Positions 1 through 11,460 of a stretch of DNA of 64,000 nt are shown in pieces. The position numbers were made by a program, and so were the translations under genes. Origin of the DNA: Capillidium heterosporum. Its lineage: Eukaryota > Entomophthoromycota > Entomophthoromycetes > Entomophthorales > Capillidiaceae. The notes under the pieces are model-generated. The model saw only the letters and a program-made list of their open reading frames with translations. It ran no database searches and was not told the DNA's origin. Every line of letters begins with the position of its first letter. Position 1 is the stretch's first letter. The stretch is from positions 372,001 through 436,000 of the forward strand of contig WBMQ01000007.1 in NCBI GenBank assembly GCA_016630905.1. The letters are read 5' to 3'.

Positions 1-1391
1 GGGAGGTCAGGACGACGGACTCTGAGGATGAGGACACCTAGGCATACGATGAAGAAACCGAACAAGGTACCTACACCCGACAACTCACCGAGGAGATCGA
101 CAGGTAAAGTACCAGCCATAAGAGCAGCAACGGAGCCAACGATGGCGGTGGAGACGTAAGGAGTACCGAACTTGGGGTGGACCTTGCCGAAGAAGAGGGG
201 GATAAGACCATCACGGGCCATGGTGTAGAAGATACGAGACTGGGCCATCATGGTGACGATCATAGCGGTAGTCATACCAAATACGGCTGAAGCACCTACA
301 ACGGCTGATAGCCAGATTTTACCTGTAGCTGAGATACCAACGGTGATGGGCTGAGCGACGTTCAATTCATGGTAATCGACAATGCCTACCAAGACGATGC
401 AGACAACAATGTAGAGGATGGTACAAATGATCAAAGAACCGATGATGCCGATGGGCATATCACGACCGGGGTCACGAGCCTCCTGGGCAGCAGTTGAAAC
501 AGAGTCGAAACCGGTGTAGCAGAAGAACACGATGGAAGATCCTTTCAAGATACCGGTGGCACCGAAACGACCGTAAACGTCGTCAACGGGAGATGGAATG
601 AAGGGAGTCAAACGGTTGATGTCGACGTCGCTAGCACAGGCGAAGATAAAGACCAAAATGATGACGATCTTCAAAATAACCATAGCAGTAGTTACACGGG
701 CCGATTCTTTAGTACCTACGATTAACAGGATAGTCAAGGCGATCAAAATGACAACAGCAGGTAAGTTGAAGTAGTTGCCGGTGACTTCGAACTGGTAAGC
801 ATCTTCGTTCCACTTGACGGCAGCACCGATGATCTGCTTGTAGGGAACGTAACCAGAGGCATCGACGATGAACTTTTGCAAATAACCGGACCAACCGACA
901 GCGACGGCGGCCGTACCTACCATATACTCTAGGATGAGTACCCAGCCGACAATCCAAGCAGGGAACTCACCCATGGTGGCGTAGGTGTAAGAGTAGGCTG
1001 AACCAGCAACTGGGATCATGGCGGCGATCTCAGAGTAACATAAGGCGGATAAAGTGGCGACGAAACCAGCAATGATAAAGCATAGGGTGACGGCGGGGCC
1101 GGCGTTGTTGGCGGCGACTAAGCCTGAGTATACAAAGATACCGGTACCGATAATACAACCGATACCAATGCCTAACAGATCGATGGCGGTCAAGTTCTTT
1201 TTCATACCAGAATTTTGTACATCGTTGATCATGGCTTCGACCTTCTTCTTGGCAAAGAACTGGCGGGCAGTGAATTTGACGATGTTCTCTCCGGGAGCTC
1301 GGCTGAGGGTTGCGTAATGGGCGTTGGCCGAATCGGCGTCGGCGGTGAAGGTTTCCTTGCCGGTTGATGGGCCTTTCTCGTAGTCAGCCAT
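1..1391 (-). CDS. Cationic amino acid transporter (APC superfamily), 3' end outside the window
   Basis: Plasma- or vacuolar-membrane permease expected to import cationic or other amino acids. One uninterrupted frame of 463 codons starts at the ATG at 1391 and is still open at base 1. A roughly 70-residue hydrophilic N-terminus is followed by TM1 with the APC binding-loop motif GIGIGCIIGTGIFV, then repeated hydrophobic spans. Conserved blocks visible include GAVIxP-like PVAGSAYSY, FFCYTGFDSVSTAAQEARDP (the CAT-family FxGFDxVxTxAEExxxP signature) and GKVHPKFGTPY. The last visible residues LILRVRRPDLP match the end of the CAT core (VLRYRRP), so the C-terminal spans are missing only because the window ends. 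The frame is GC-richer than its surroundings and has no intron, which fits high expression. Family assignment is firm; substrate is inferred. Confidence 0.93.
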   Translation of the reverse strand, partial: MADYEKGPSTGKETFTADADSANAHYATLSRAPGENIVKFTARQFFAKKKVEAMINDVQNSGMKKNLTAIDLLGIGIGCIIGTGIFVYSGLVAANNAGPAVTLCFIIAGFVATLSALCYSEIAAMIPVAGSAYSYTYATMGEFPAWIVGWVLILEYMVGTAAVAVGWSGYLQKFIVDASGYVPYKQIIGAAVKWNEDAYQFEVTGNYFNLPAVVILIALTILLIVGTKESARVTTAMVILKIVIILVFIFACASDVDINRLTPFIPSPVDDVYGRFGATGILKGSSIVFFCYTGFDSVSTAAQEARDPGRDMPIGIIGSLIICTILYIVVCIVLVGIVDYHELNVAQPITVGISATGKIWLSAVVGASAVFGMTTAMIVTMMAQSRIFYTMARDGLIPLFFGKVHPKFGTPYVSTAIVGSVAALMAGTLPVDLLGELSGVGTLFGFFIVCLGVLILRVRRPDL

Positions 1392-1464
1392 TGTGTAGCT
1401 AAGGTTTAATTAATGAGTTGAAAAGAAAATAAGTTTTAAAAGCTAATTAAGTTGGAAGGTATCC

Positions 1465-1472
1465 CTTTTATA
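1465..1472 (-). promoter_or_regulatory. TATA box of the permease gene
   Basis: TATAAAAG reads on the minus strand 74-81 bases upstream of the permease ATG at 1391. Confidence 0.6.
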
Positions 1473-4400
1473 CCATCCACAATCTTAATTCTCTCATATT
1501 TTGGTTCAGGCTTTGGATATTTCAAAGTTCTACTAATTCGCGAATTCTCTCAAGTGACTTTAAAATGTGATTCGTGATAACAGTCACATTGCCTTTCTCA
1601 AATTTTTAAAGGTTTTGTGGAATTTAGTTAGGGTTATGCCAATTAACTTTGAGCTTATGGAATTGGTCTAGCCTAGTTGGAATCCTTTTCCTTTACCGGT
1701 TAGGCTTCCTTCCATTTAATTGAGGGACCCGCACCTGCATTTAAGCCGATGGTAGGCATTTGATGGCTGGCGCTCCTTTTAATAACGAGTTTGCCAATCA
1801 ACCCATCGATCCCTTGCATTCTATTGGCAAGAATTCTTCGATTTTCATAGCGGATACATCCTGTTTTCCTTTGCTGTGGAAATGCCATAAACATAGCTTT
1901 GCCAGCAAGAATGGAGTTTCTAAATAAATTAGTTGGCCATCATTTTAGGCGCAAATAATTTAACTCTATAAAGCATCTGCCAATAGCAATTCATAATCTG
2001 TATCCTATCGGACTACTTATTCGCATACAAACTAAACTTATATCACCACTTATGGTCATACTGGCAGAAGACTTGCTCAACCCAATAAGCAATGGAGTTC
2101 TATCTCTTTTTTAACCTTTTCTAGGCGATTTGGAGTTGGATTGGGAAGTGGAGTTCCACATAATAGCTTTTGCTATCAGCTATAACCAGTTCAGCCTTTC
2201 AACCTGATATTGGTATCCCGGTTATCCAAAACATGTTCTAATGATGATTTATCCCTATTGTATTTCAAACAATTCTTTATTTTCATAGTGAGATATAGGT
2301 ATTTGAAATGTTGGAATCGCCATATGTACTCCTATATCATACAACTTATCATCCATCTATAGATCACTTCCGCCTCATCGCATTTGATGCCCTATCTAAT
2401 CAAATACGGTGATGGTCAAAAAACGTATTTAGATAGATTGGCCTATCTAATAGATTTATTGACAGGTATAATTTAACTTCCAGCAATAACCCAGAATAAT
2501 CTATCCACCTAATTTGACATTTAAAGTTCGGATTTCCATAGCCTAGTTTTGAACACAATCAATTTCTCAAAGCATCGGGCTATTGCAACTCCTCTATATA
2601 TTGAGTATAAAGTTCCTATGCCTATATACATAACATCATTTTACTAGAATCGTGTGTGATATAAAGGGTTTCAACCTATAGGTAGATATCAGTTGATATT
2701 TACCAACTCCTAAATTTTGGGCTTTAGCTCCATCAGTTGATGGATGACTTTTCAGATTCTGACTTTATCTACAAGTAAATTTGGAGTTCCTACTAAGTTT
2801 GGTTGGGTTAAAGTAGGTAACATGTGACACAACCTTCAATTACCTGATAAAAAGATGGTATTGGAACTTGGCTCACGTTACTTTCACAATCGGATTCCAC
2901 CATTTGCCTGCCTAAAACCTTGGATTTCATGACCTTGGGCGAAAGCTGTAACGTGATATGGGCCAAACTCCAAAGTTTCATTTTAGCCGCCCTTGAAGTG
3001 GCAAAAGAAAGTTCGAAAGTGGCCTAGCACTCTCATCCAATCTTTAGAACCTTTATATCAAAGTCACGCTTTTGGCACACGGATACTTGAAATGGAGATT
3101 TGGTACTTCAGTTCATATTATCTAAAATCAAAGTTCTATCAGGTATATTTATAAGATTCTGCAATATATTTGATCGTGTAGTATTATAATAGGGCTCTAA
3201 AGTCCACATGGGTTCTAGAATCGCAGTTGAACCTGTATACTACTCTATATAACAAGCCCATATCTCCAAGTTCGAAGCGTTATAAGTTTACCGCTCATTC
3301 CAAAGCCGCCTTTCAAAAGTTGATGGCTGTATGCTCTAGAATCAACCTAAAGGCATTTTGTTGGATTTCCGCTCAAGCTAGCATTATAACTTTACCACTC
3401 GTTATAAAAATTATACTTGAAAAAATTTATACAGATATCAAAAAGACCCTTTGAAACCTTTATTACGAATCTAGATAAAAAGCACCACATATAGAGTCGT
3501 GATTAATTCAGATATATATGTATATTTTTGGAATTGGGATTATAATATCAAATGACTGTTGGTTCTAATATAATATAGTTTAGGTCTAGGCTGTTTCGTA
3601 ACCAAATCTCCATACAGTATAACCAGGTGAAGGAACTTTTGATGGTAAATATATGAACACTCGATCAAAAATTTTGTCTATGCTTATTTTAATAAAGGTA
3701 TATACAAAGTAAATGGCAGCTGAGGTAATATAGCTTATATTTTCAAGTTATAATGTTGAAAACTAGGTTACATTTTGCATCCATTACCTCCGTTAGTCAA
3801 ACATCCATCACACATTGTTGCTGAATTTCATATATGGGATAATGGCAACTTCTTTTGTATCAGTTGGATAATCTATTTCGGATCATATATGAACATCTAC
3901 TTTAGAACATAACTATAATATTTAAATTATTATCGGGCCTCACTATCCTCCAAAGTTTAAGTGTTTTAATGACCAGAACACCTGCTAGTGCTCCTTCTGA
4001 AATATTATTTTAATTTAATATAAAAGACTTTTGGATACATCAAACTGTCAACCTTTAACCTAAATACCGTCTTAAAGTACTGAGCCTACAGATTTTACTA
4101 CACTTAGCTAAAAATGAAAGGAAACTGAAATCATTACAGGCAATTGCTCAAGTTCCATATATTAGTTTTACCATGCAGAAGCAAGGTGGACTATATTTTG
4201 ATGTTGTTAGCTTGTCAATATACCAACAAACTTAAGTGCCTTATTTTTAACCTTATATGAAAGAAAGTTCCTATAAGAGCAATAGCAAATTTAAATGAGT
4301 ACGCTTTTTATACTAATCTTTGAATATTTGAGAAAGTTCTTTAAATTATAATAGAAAATATGCAAATTGAACTTGGTGCAAATCTTTCTATAGCCGGAGA

Positions 4401-4900
4401 ATTCTTAGGAAAATTGCGAATATCCTCAGCAAATTGAAGTATTACAATAACTTAATCCTCTAGGTTTAATTTGCTAAAGCTATTTTGAAAAGGTGTAGTT
4501 GACAAGTTGACTTGTAACGAAAAAGCTAATAAACTAGCTTAGATCACAGGTCAAAAAGTTTAATGGCATACTACATGAGATCCACAGAAGTAAAAGTCAG
4601 TCATCAGCCCTGTAAACGCATTCAATGTCTTCATACCTTCATTTTACTTTTAAGGGAATGGTGTAGTTCGATATCTTAAATATAAAATGTAACTGTAACA
4701 TTCAAATGTACAGGTATTAACTTATGGTTTCAAAAAGGCTAAATATAGGTTGATCAACCGAATACGATAAAAATATACATAGGTTCAGCTTTGTAAAAGC
4801 AAATCTTAACATAAAGCCCAAAATGAAGTTTTTTATTTACAGTTTCTTATTGTGATGCTACTGTTTAACTTAAAAGCTGTAATTGAAAAATTGAATCTAT
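1473..4900. other. AT-rich intergenic DNA
   Basis: About 3.4 kb between the permease promoter and the 3' end of the first DIS3L2 gene. I see only short chance frames (longest about 75 codons near 3227-3454, with no recognisable motif), no repeat shared with the rest of the window and no RNA gene. Confidence 0.5.
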
Positions 4901-7183
4901 TTATTGTAACAAAGTAGGTGTGATGACGGTTGGGAAGGTCGATTTGACTATTAGGTGTACTGGCACCACATCAAAGAGGCTAAGATGGAGAACTTGAACC
5001 TTAGTCTCTATTTTAACTTGAGGTTTAACCTCAGTATTAACTTCCTCATCCCTTTCCTTCTCCTTCCCAACTTCCTTCATCAACTCTTCAGACTTAACTC
5101 TCAGTTCAAGGCCCAGCTCTAAAACCAATAGCGTTATCAAACTATTCCCCAAATCTTTATCAACAACAATCGTCTTGTAAGATTCATTCTTACCCTTCAA
5201 CTTCAGCAAATGAGCTAAATAGAGCTCAGTCAAAGATTTCTTGATCCTGCGTGTCGCCATTTTAGCATCGTTGGATTTCCTTGCTGTAGCATCCAAACTT
5301 AAAGTAATGTCTTTAGCTTCGGGCAACGTAGCTTTCCCCATGGCAACCAGCAGCTGACGATGCACCACTAAATCAGAATAGCGTCGGATGGGCGACGTGA
5401 AGTGGGTGTAAAAGTCAATGTTAAGACCAAAGTGATGTCCATTGTTCAGCTGCTGCTTTGAACCTTTACGAAAGTACTGAGCTGGACGCATGGCGCATTT
5501 CATCAAATGCATCAACAGTTCTCTATGGATTGGATCATCGATCTTACCCATCTGGCGGTACCAATCTTTGACGAGGCCGAAATCGCGCCTCAATTTAGCT
5601 TCGGTATCCTTCAACTTCAACCATTTGTCGGGATAATGCTGAGGATGGCAGCGAAGTAGAGCCAAGTTGGGTAACTTCTGGCTTAGGGTGGTAGCGACGG
5701 TCATGTTGGTTAGCAACATGAATTCTTCGATCATATGGTTTGCGGTTCCAGACTGGTGCTCATAAACGTCGATAGGCATACCATCAGCATCGAGGACAAA
5801 GTCTAATTCCTTGGATTGGATATCAAGGGCCCCATCGGCGAACCTGCGTCTTCGCAAGATGGTGGCCAAGTTGTGCAGGTTACGAATACACTTTTCGACT
5901 TGCTTATTGGAGTGGGGCTTAGAAACTTGGGCCTCTAAGCTGCTGTCGTCAATAACAGCCTGTGCTTGGCTGTATGTCAGCTTAGCACAGCTCCTGATAA
6001 CCGACTTGAAGTACTCTACCTCGGTTACGTTGGCCTGGCTGTCCATAAGAAATTGACAGGTGAAAGTGAGCCGGTCCTTATGGGGCTCCAACGAACATAG
6101 TTCGTCACTTAGGATTGGGGGTAGCATGGGGATGCTGCGGTCCATCAGGTAGTAGGTGGTCGATCGCCTGCAAGCCTCCTTATCCAACTCGGTGCCCTCG
6201 CCAACAAAGTAGCTGACATCGGCTATATGTACACCAATTTTAAACCCATCTCCCACCTGCTCGATAGATAGCGCGTCGTCCAGATCTTTGGCAGTTGGTG
6301 GGTCGATCGTGAATATACATTTATCCCTAAGGTCGTGACGGCCCTTCAATTCAGCCTCGCCGATGGTGTAGGGTAGGGTTGGTAGGCTTTTCAACATTTC
6401 TTTGTCGAATGCATCGTCAACTATGTGATTGGTAGCTAGGACAGCAGTGACTTCGGTTGCTAGTCTGCCCATAGGACCCACATCCTCTAGGAATTTGGCG
6501 GTGGGCAGGCTGCTGTCAACAGCCCATTCCAACACCTTAGCCTTGCACAGACGGTCGGTGTAGCGCTTGGGGTGCTCAAACAGGTCTTGGGGTAGATCTT
6601 CAGCTCCAATTAGGAGCTGGGGGAAGCGTTGGTCCATTGGCTTGAACTGCAGATCCTGCTTCTCCAAGTGCTTTGTCTCGGCGCTCAACACCAACGTACC
6701 CAGAAGAATCTCTCCCTCAGGTGCATTAGGTTCGACTATGGCAACCACCTGTACCACCTTCAGCTTGCGGTCCTTGACTGTGGTCGGGAGCATATTCTTG
6801 CTGTAAAGGTCGGCCTGCTGCTCTTTGTCCAAATACTCGAAAGCAACCGTATCGTTATGGAAAGCACGATTCCTCCCCAAAACTCCATGGCAGTAAACAT
6901 CTTCGTCGACGCCGTCAACTTGGATAAAGGTCATATCACTATTTCTACTTGCAACATAGACCTTCCCTATTGCATACTTTCCACTTTTAATACCAGCTGT
7001 TAGTTGATTCCCACTTATGTATGTTTGGAAAGGCAGCTTGAGTTCGATAGCATCTCCTTTGCCCTTTCTTTCAGAGTTGTTATAAACTAGTTTGAATCCC
7101 TTAGTAATATCTAAAAGGGAACTACGCTTGAACCGTTCCGGTATGTTGGTTTTAGTTGCCTCTGTCATAAAAAGCTGATTCAA
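4901..7183 (-). CDS. DIS3L2: DIS3L2-like 3'-5' exoribonuclease (RNase II family), copy 1
   Basis: Exosome-independent 3'-5' RNA exonuclease, cytoplasmic in known relatives, acting on uridylated RNAs. Single frame of 760 residues. There is no N-terminal PIN domain, which separates it from DIS3/Rrp44. Order: cold-shock-like OB folds (about 55-220, ending in ...DVYCHGVLGRNRA and LGTLVL), then the RNB domain with the catalytic aspartates in DPPTAKDLDDAL (D294, D300, D302, D303), GVHIADVSYFV, PMLPPILSDELCSL and HFTSPIRRYSDLVVHRQL near 610-630, then a short S1-like tail ending FDVVPVHLIVKSTFP. At 760 residues it is a little shorter than animal DIS3L2, mostly at the N-terminus; a second Met (MTEATKT, five codons in) could be the start. 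It is divergent from TXNL1. The core is nearly identical to copy 2 (see the shared tract). Confidence 0.93.
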   Translation of the reverse strand: MNQLFMTEATKTNIPERFKRSSLLDITKGFKLVYNNSERKGKGDAIELKLPFQTYISGNQLTAGIKSGKYAIGKVYVASRNSDMTFIQVDGVDEDVYCHGVLGRNRAFHNDTVAFEYLDKEQQADLYSKNMLPTTVKDRKLKVVQVVAIVEPNAPEGEILLGTLVLSAETKHLEKQDLQFKPMDQRFPQLLIGAEDLPQDLFEHPKRYTDRLCKAKVLEWAVDSSLPTAKFLEDVGPMGRLATEVTAVLATNHIVDDAFDKEMLKSLPTLPYTIGEAELKGRHDLRDKCIFTIDPPTAKDLDDALSIEQVGDGFKIGVHIADVSYFVGEGTELDKEACRRSTTYYLMDRSIPMLPPILSDELCSLEPHKDRLTFTCQFLMDSQANVTEVEYFKSVIRSCAKLTYSQAQAVIDDSSLEAQVSKPHSNKQVEKCIRNLHNLATILRRRRFADGALDIQSKELDFVLDADGMPIDVYEHQSGTANHMIEEFMLLTNMTVATTLSQKLPNLALLRCHPQHYPDKWLKLKDTEAKLRRDFGLVKDWYRQMGKIDDPIHRELLMHLMKCAMRPAQYFRKGSKQQLNNGHHFGLNIDFYTHFTSPIRRYSDLVVHRQLLVAMGKATLPEAKDITLSLDATARKSNDAKMATRRIKKSLTELYLAHLLKLKGKNESYKTIVVDKDLGNSLITLLVLELGLELRVKSEELMKEVGKEKERDEEVNTEVKPQVKIETKVQVLHLSLFDVVPVHLIVKSTFPTVITPTLLQ
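5641..7048. repeat. 1,408-bp block shared with 22112-23519 (gene conversion tract)
   Basis: The OB-fold and RNB core of DIS3L2 copy 1 aligns without a single gap to 22112-23519 (constant offset 16,471). I counted about nine substitutions, roughly 99% identity. Outside both borders the two genes drop sharply, for example the N-terminal 45 residues are hardly alignable. Sharp edges and lack of indels suggest ectopic conversion rather than a young whole-gene duplication. Confidence 0.88.
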
Positions 7184-8022
7184 GGTGCTGTAAATAGGAT
7201 CTCGTTTATCTCTTTTGCCTCTGACGTAAAATATATAGCTGGGATATCTAATTGGCTAGCATTGTAGCATTGATATCGATACCGATAGTCCATTTAGTAT
7301 CATGCAATGGACAAAAATCCCAAATTCCGCTATATTTTTTGGATATTAGATACTGGTTACTAGCATTTCGGAAGGTAGCTAATGGAAACGTGGGTGTACA
7401 GCTGTTAATATTACTTATGTTAGAAAGGTATATTTTACCTCAAGTATAAGCCTATAATAGACTGAATTTGTGGATTTACTGGAATATTTGAACGAAAATC
7501 GAGGTAGGTATTAAAGGCAACCGATGTCCTAAAACAGGCAACTGCTAAATTTTGTATAGGCTATCTGTAGCTTGTAAAAAGATTTAATATATTTGGACAG
7601 TACTTTTTACCGATGAAGAAAGCATTTCAGATGGGATACCACTGCCTTGTGCAATTAGAAAGTTTCAATTAGAAGCAATTTCAAATCTAAATGGTTGCAC
7701 TCTTTATATTATCATTTGAGGAATAATAGTAGTTAATTGAAACTTTAAACTTAAAATATCTAATTATTTTGGTAAGTTCTTGAACATTCGCTTAAATATT
7801 GTAAATTGAGATCCATGTTGAACAAACCAGCTTGAATGAACTGAGAGAATTTAGTGTATTTTATTGGATACAGCTAAATAATATGACGTATTTATAGTTT
7901 TAGGTACAGCTAGCAAAAATTTCATATGTCCATTCATTTATCTAACGTCACTCTATAAGCTTTGCCCATATTAAACCAAACAATTCTTTTAGATTTCAAC
8001 TGAGCTAATAACAAACTAAAAG
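7184..8022. other. Divergent promoter region between DIS3L2 copy 1 and TXNL1
   Basis: 839 bases separating two divergently transcribed genes. AT-rich; no frame or repeat of note. Confidence 0.5.
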
Positions 8023-9249
8023 ATGCCTGTCAAATCGCTATCTACCACTGAAGAGTTCAATAAAATAATTAATGAAGAAGCTCCAACCCGTCTAGTAAGC
8101 TTTATTTAAATCAACTAAATTTAACTCTATATAAAGATCATAGTTGATTTCACTGCTAAATGTAAGCTTATTTTATAATGAACTATTTAATTGAGTTTGA
8201 TAGGGTGCGGTCCATGTAAGGTAATTTCACCCATTTTTGAGGAGCTTTCCGGCAAGTATCCCCACTGCCGTTTCTATAAAGTAAGCTGTTTATTTTGCCA
8301 TGTAGCTAACTTTTGTTTAGGTAGATGTCGATGACGCACAAGTAACTTTATTTACATGGTAGTAGACGATTTAACAGCAAGCCTAGAATATAGCCGCTCA
8401 AGAGAAAGTCAGCTCAATGTAACACTTTTTGCTTTTTTAGCAATTCTAACAGCTCTTTAGGCCAACCTTCAAAGTATTCATCTAGCCTAACTAACTATTA
8501 ATTATTTCAAAGTTTTTCAAAGGAGGAAAGGTAATCGACACCGTTCAGGGAGCCAACCCAGCTGGGCTGAAAGATGCCATCGAAAAGCACCAAGGCCCTA
8601 ACGACGACCTAGCTGCCAAATTCGGTGTATCGGGCTACGTAATTAGCCCAGCCTTATATTCATCTAACCTTTACGATTAGAGCGATATAACTCATCTAGT
8701 AACTGGAGGCCAGATCAGCAGCCTGAATCTGAAGCCGGAGCACGACATAAAGTCCATCTTCAAAAAGAACAATACCACTGAAGTTGAAACCGATACCGAC
8801 GCCCAGCTCATAATAAGCATCAGCTTCACTCAAGCCGTCAAGCTACACACCATTAAATTGGTAGCTCCCTTAGGTAACCAAATTGAAGACAATTCCAGAT
8901 CTAACAGTTGTAGCCCACGCACCCAAGTCCATCAAGTTGTTTGCCAACCACAGCACCTTAGGCTTCGACGACGCCGAAGCCATCATCCCCACTCAGGAGC
9001 TCGAGCTCACCGAAGCCGACTATGCTGAAGATGCGATAACTCCCTTACGTTTCGTCAAGTTCCAGAACGTAACCAGCCTCTCGGTACTTTTATTACTTTT
9101 GTAGATTTAACTAATCAGCCCAGATCTTCATCGAAGACAACTTGGAGGACGACGACATCACCAAGATCCAGAAGTTGGTGCTCATCGGCACCCCTGTCCA
9201 AACCGTCAACATGAATGAATTCAACCGAGGCAATGACCAGCACGCTTAA
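8023..9249 (+). CDS. TXNL1: Thioredoxin-like protein 1 (thioredoxin + PITH domain)
   Basis: Redox-active thioredoxin associated with the 26S proteasome in known relatives. Ten exons can be joined in frame: 8023-8094, start of exon 2 after ...ATAAAG at about 8137, 8204-8280, 8321-8341, 8387-8418, 8461-8473, 8513-8638, 8681-8873, 8908-9083, 9124-9249, giving 286 residues, close to the family size (about 290). The thioredoxin fold carries VDFTAKW followed by the CGPC active site, created across the exon 2/3 junction, then PTFKFFKGGK. The PITH domain follows, with QAVKLHTIKLVAP, KSIKLFANH and LRFVKFQNVTSLSIFIEDN, and ends in a short basic/acidic tail NRGNDQHA. Exon 6 is only 13 bases and exon 4 only 21. 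Introns are 36-46 bases. Confidence 0.93.
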
Positions 9250-9744
9250 AGTTTTTTGCAACTTTATCTATTAAACGGTAGTTTTATTTTATGTATGGTT
9301 TTGCAAGGTTTTTGGAATAAATGCAATGGATTGTTTAGAAAGGTGGTTCTATAGATATTTATAGAAGATACCCTTCCATATAGCTCGCTTTCTAGAATGT
9401 CTTTGGAGTTGTTGAGAATAGAGGCCTTTAACATCAAATTGTTTTTATACACTAATAGCATATAGCACAATATATGGCGATTATAAGTATTATATTTAGT
9501 ATAACAAACTATGTACAGGTATATACTTTAAAATAATTTATAGAAATATGTAGATATTGAAGCATCTATGTATAATTACCGAGGTAAAGTATAAGCTAGA
9601 TGCTACTGTATTATATGAAAAGTATTTTTATAGGTTGCATAGCTATATTTAGTCTCCATACTAACAATATAAATCCAGCTTCTATTAAATGTTAAATAAA
9701 ATAAAAATTTTTAAAAAGTATATTCAAATCAAGTGTTGATAGAT
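9250..9744. other. Intergenic DNA 3' of TXNL1
   Basis: AT-rich spacer between TXNL1 and repeat copy A. No gene recognised. Confidence 0.5.
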
Positions 9745-10337
9745 TTAAATTATAGTTTGTGTCAGCTTAGCTCTGACTAAATTATATATTGAACATCGAA
9801 TTATTTTTATAGTTTCATAGGTAGCCCACAATTGTACTATATCCAACAATATGCTTTGGGTTACGTACTTCTATCTCCCACGCTTTAAATTGTTATCCAT
9901 CCAGTCCCCATTACCTTAATTTGCTGCTAATTCACTTGGTTTTGCCTGAATTGATGCTCTGTTATGGATATAGTCCTTTGCTCACCCTTGATTTCAGACT
10001 TTTCAGTTACCACCTTGTAGATTGACTGGGTCCTAATTCCGATGATAAACCACTACAATCAGAACACGTGTTCATTCTTTTCATTGGAAAGAATCCACTT
10101 ACATGCCGCCAAGCTATAACTTTCACCAGAGCTACGATATATATATCAAAGCTTTTGGATAGAGGTTTTGGATGTTTTCAGGTCTTTGAATTTTCAGATT
10201 GTAGATTTAGATTGGATTAGTTTAGTTGAATACTGTAAAAGATTCCCAGCCGAAGGACGCACTAAATCCGGCCAAACCCACTTGACTGGAAATCCAAGCC
10301 AGCGGTCAGGCACTTGGAGAGATTGACCAGCCAACAT
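9745..10337 (+). repeat. Dispersed 0.6-kb repeat, copy A
   Basis: About 590 bases nearly identical (about 97% by eye) to 29066-29658, and clearly related to an older inverted copy at 15392-16079. The left edge of all three copies coincides with TTAA; just inside lies a small inverted pair GTCAG/CTGAC around CTTAGCT. The right edge ends near CAGCCAA. No long frame and no convincing terminal inverted repeats. The class is unresolved (non-autonomous DNA element, SINE-like or terminal-repeat relic). Confidence 0.88.
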
Positions 10338-11460
10338 ATACTATTCCTACAATGTAATTTTCGAAACTAATATGCTACCTTTGCGAAGCTTTATTGAACG
10401 GAAAATTGAGTAATATCCCTCTAAAATATCCAATCAATGCTTCAAAGTTTAGGTACAAGATTGAATTATCTTTTTGAAAATCATCAATTTAGCTTTATGC
10501 TTGATAGTGGTATTTCAAAAATTTGCTTTAATTGGTTTGTACTATTTCCATATACACAATATGCATATACAATGGTAAAGTTATTTGTCAATCTCTCACG
10601 AAGCTGAGTATATAGTAACATCCATTTAGCCACCTTTTACCATTAGTATTTATCTCAAAGTAGAGCATTATTTTCAAAAATACAGCAGCTTAAAATACCT
10701 TCAAGATTCTCAATTTGGGTTCATCCGTTTCACATTTCAAAGGAATCTTCGGTAGATATCCAAAAGCTTCGTTAAACGCAGCTTTTTGAAAGGTGGAGAT
10801 ATGGATGTTTGACTTAGATTTTTAGAAAAGAGCTATTCTATTCACCAATTACCCTGGATGTACTGTACAGCTTTGATATCACTGTACTTGTAAAATAGAT
10901 ATAAGTACAACTGCATCTGATAGAACATACAGCCTCCATTTTAGTCAACCTAAGTGTCTTTGCACTATGTTATTTGAGTGCTGACTTCAATATATTGTTA
11001 AAAGTCTCTCTGAATCTCTTTGCCACCCTCATCCTAGATACCTTGGTAGTCACTTCCCGTCAACCACTTTAGCTTATTCTATAATTTGGATTCGTTATTT
11101 ATTTTATGAGATCTGCAAGTCTAAACTTAGCCAACAATCCCTCATTGAAAGCTTGTAGGTAGGTTAGCAACTAATAAAATAGGTTTACTATACTTTTGGT
11201 GCAAATTTATTTAAAGGCTATAATTTGTTTAAATAGTTTCCATTTCTATAAAGTCTGAACGTGTGCATTTAACTCAAATACTACTGTAGCAACAATACAA
11301 GTGAGCTTTTATTGAAGCTCGTATAAATTTCAAATGAAAATAAATGTAATACTAGAAAACTTTATGCGTCATATTAATTGAATTAGATGTAAACAGTGAA
11401 CAATCCCTAACTTATCGGGTATCACTGTACTGAGCTCGTGCTCATTGAACTTGAGTTCTA
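10338..11460. other. AT-rich intergenic DNA
   Basis: Spacer between repeat A and the 3' end of the F-box gene. No gene recognised. Confidence 0.5.

Noticed and set aside
3227-3454. 75-codon plus-strand frame in the long left spacer
   Set aside because: No motif, no splice context and AT-rich composition like the surrounding non-coding DNA.
9745-10337. Reading the 0.6-kb repeat as a solo LTR
   Set aside because: Copies begin at TTAA rather than TG and no flanking 5-base duplication was found; class left open.
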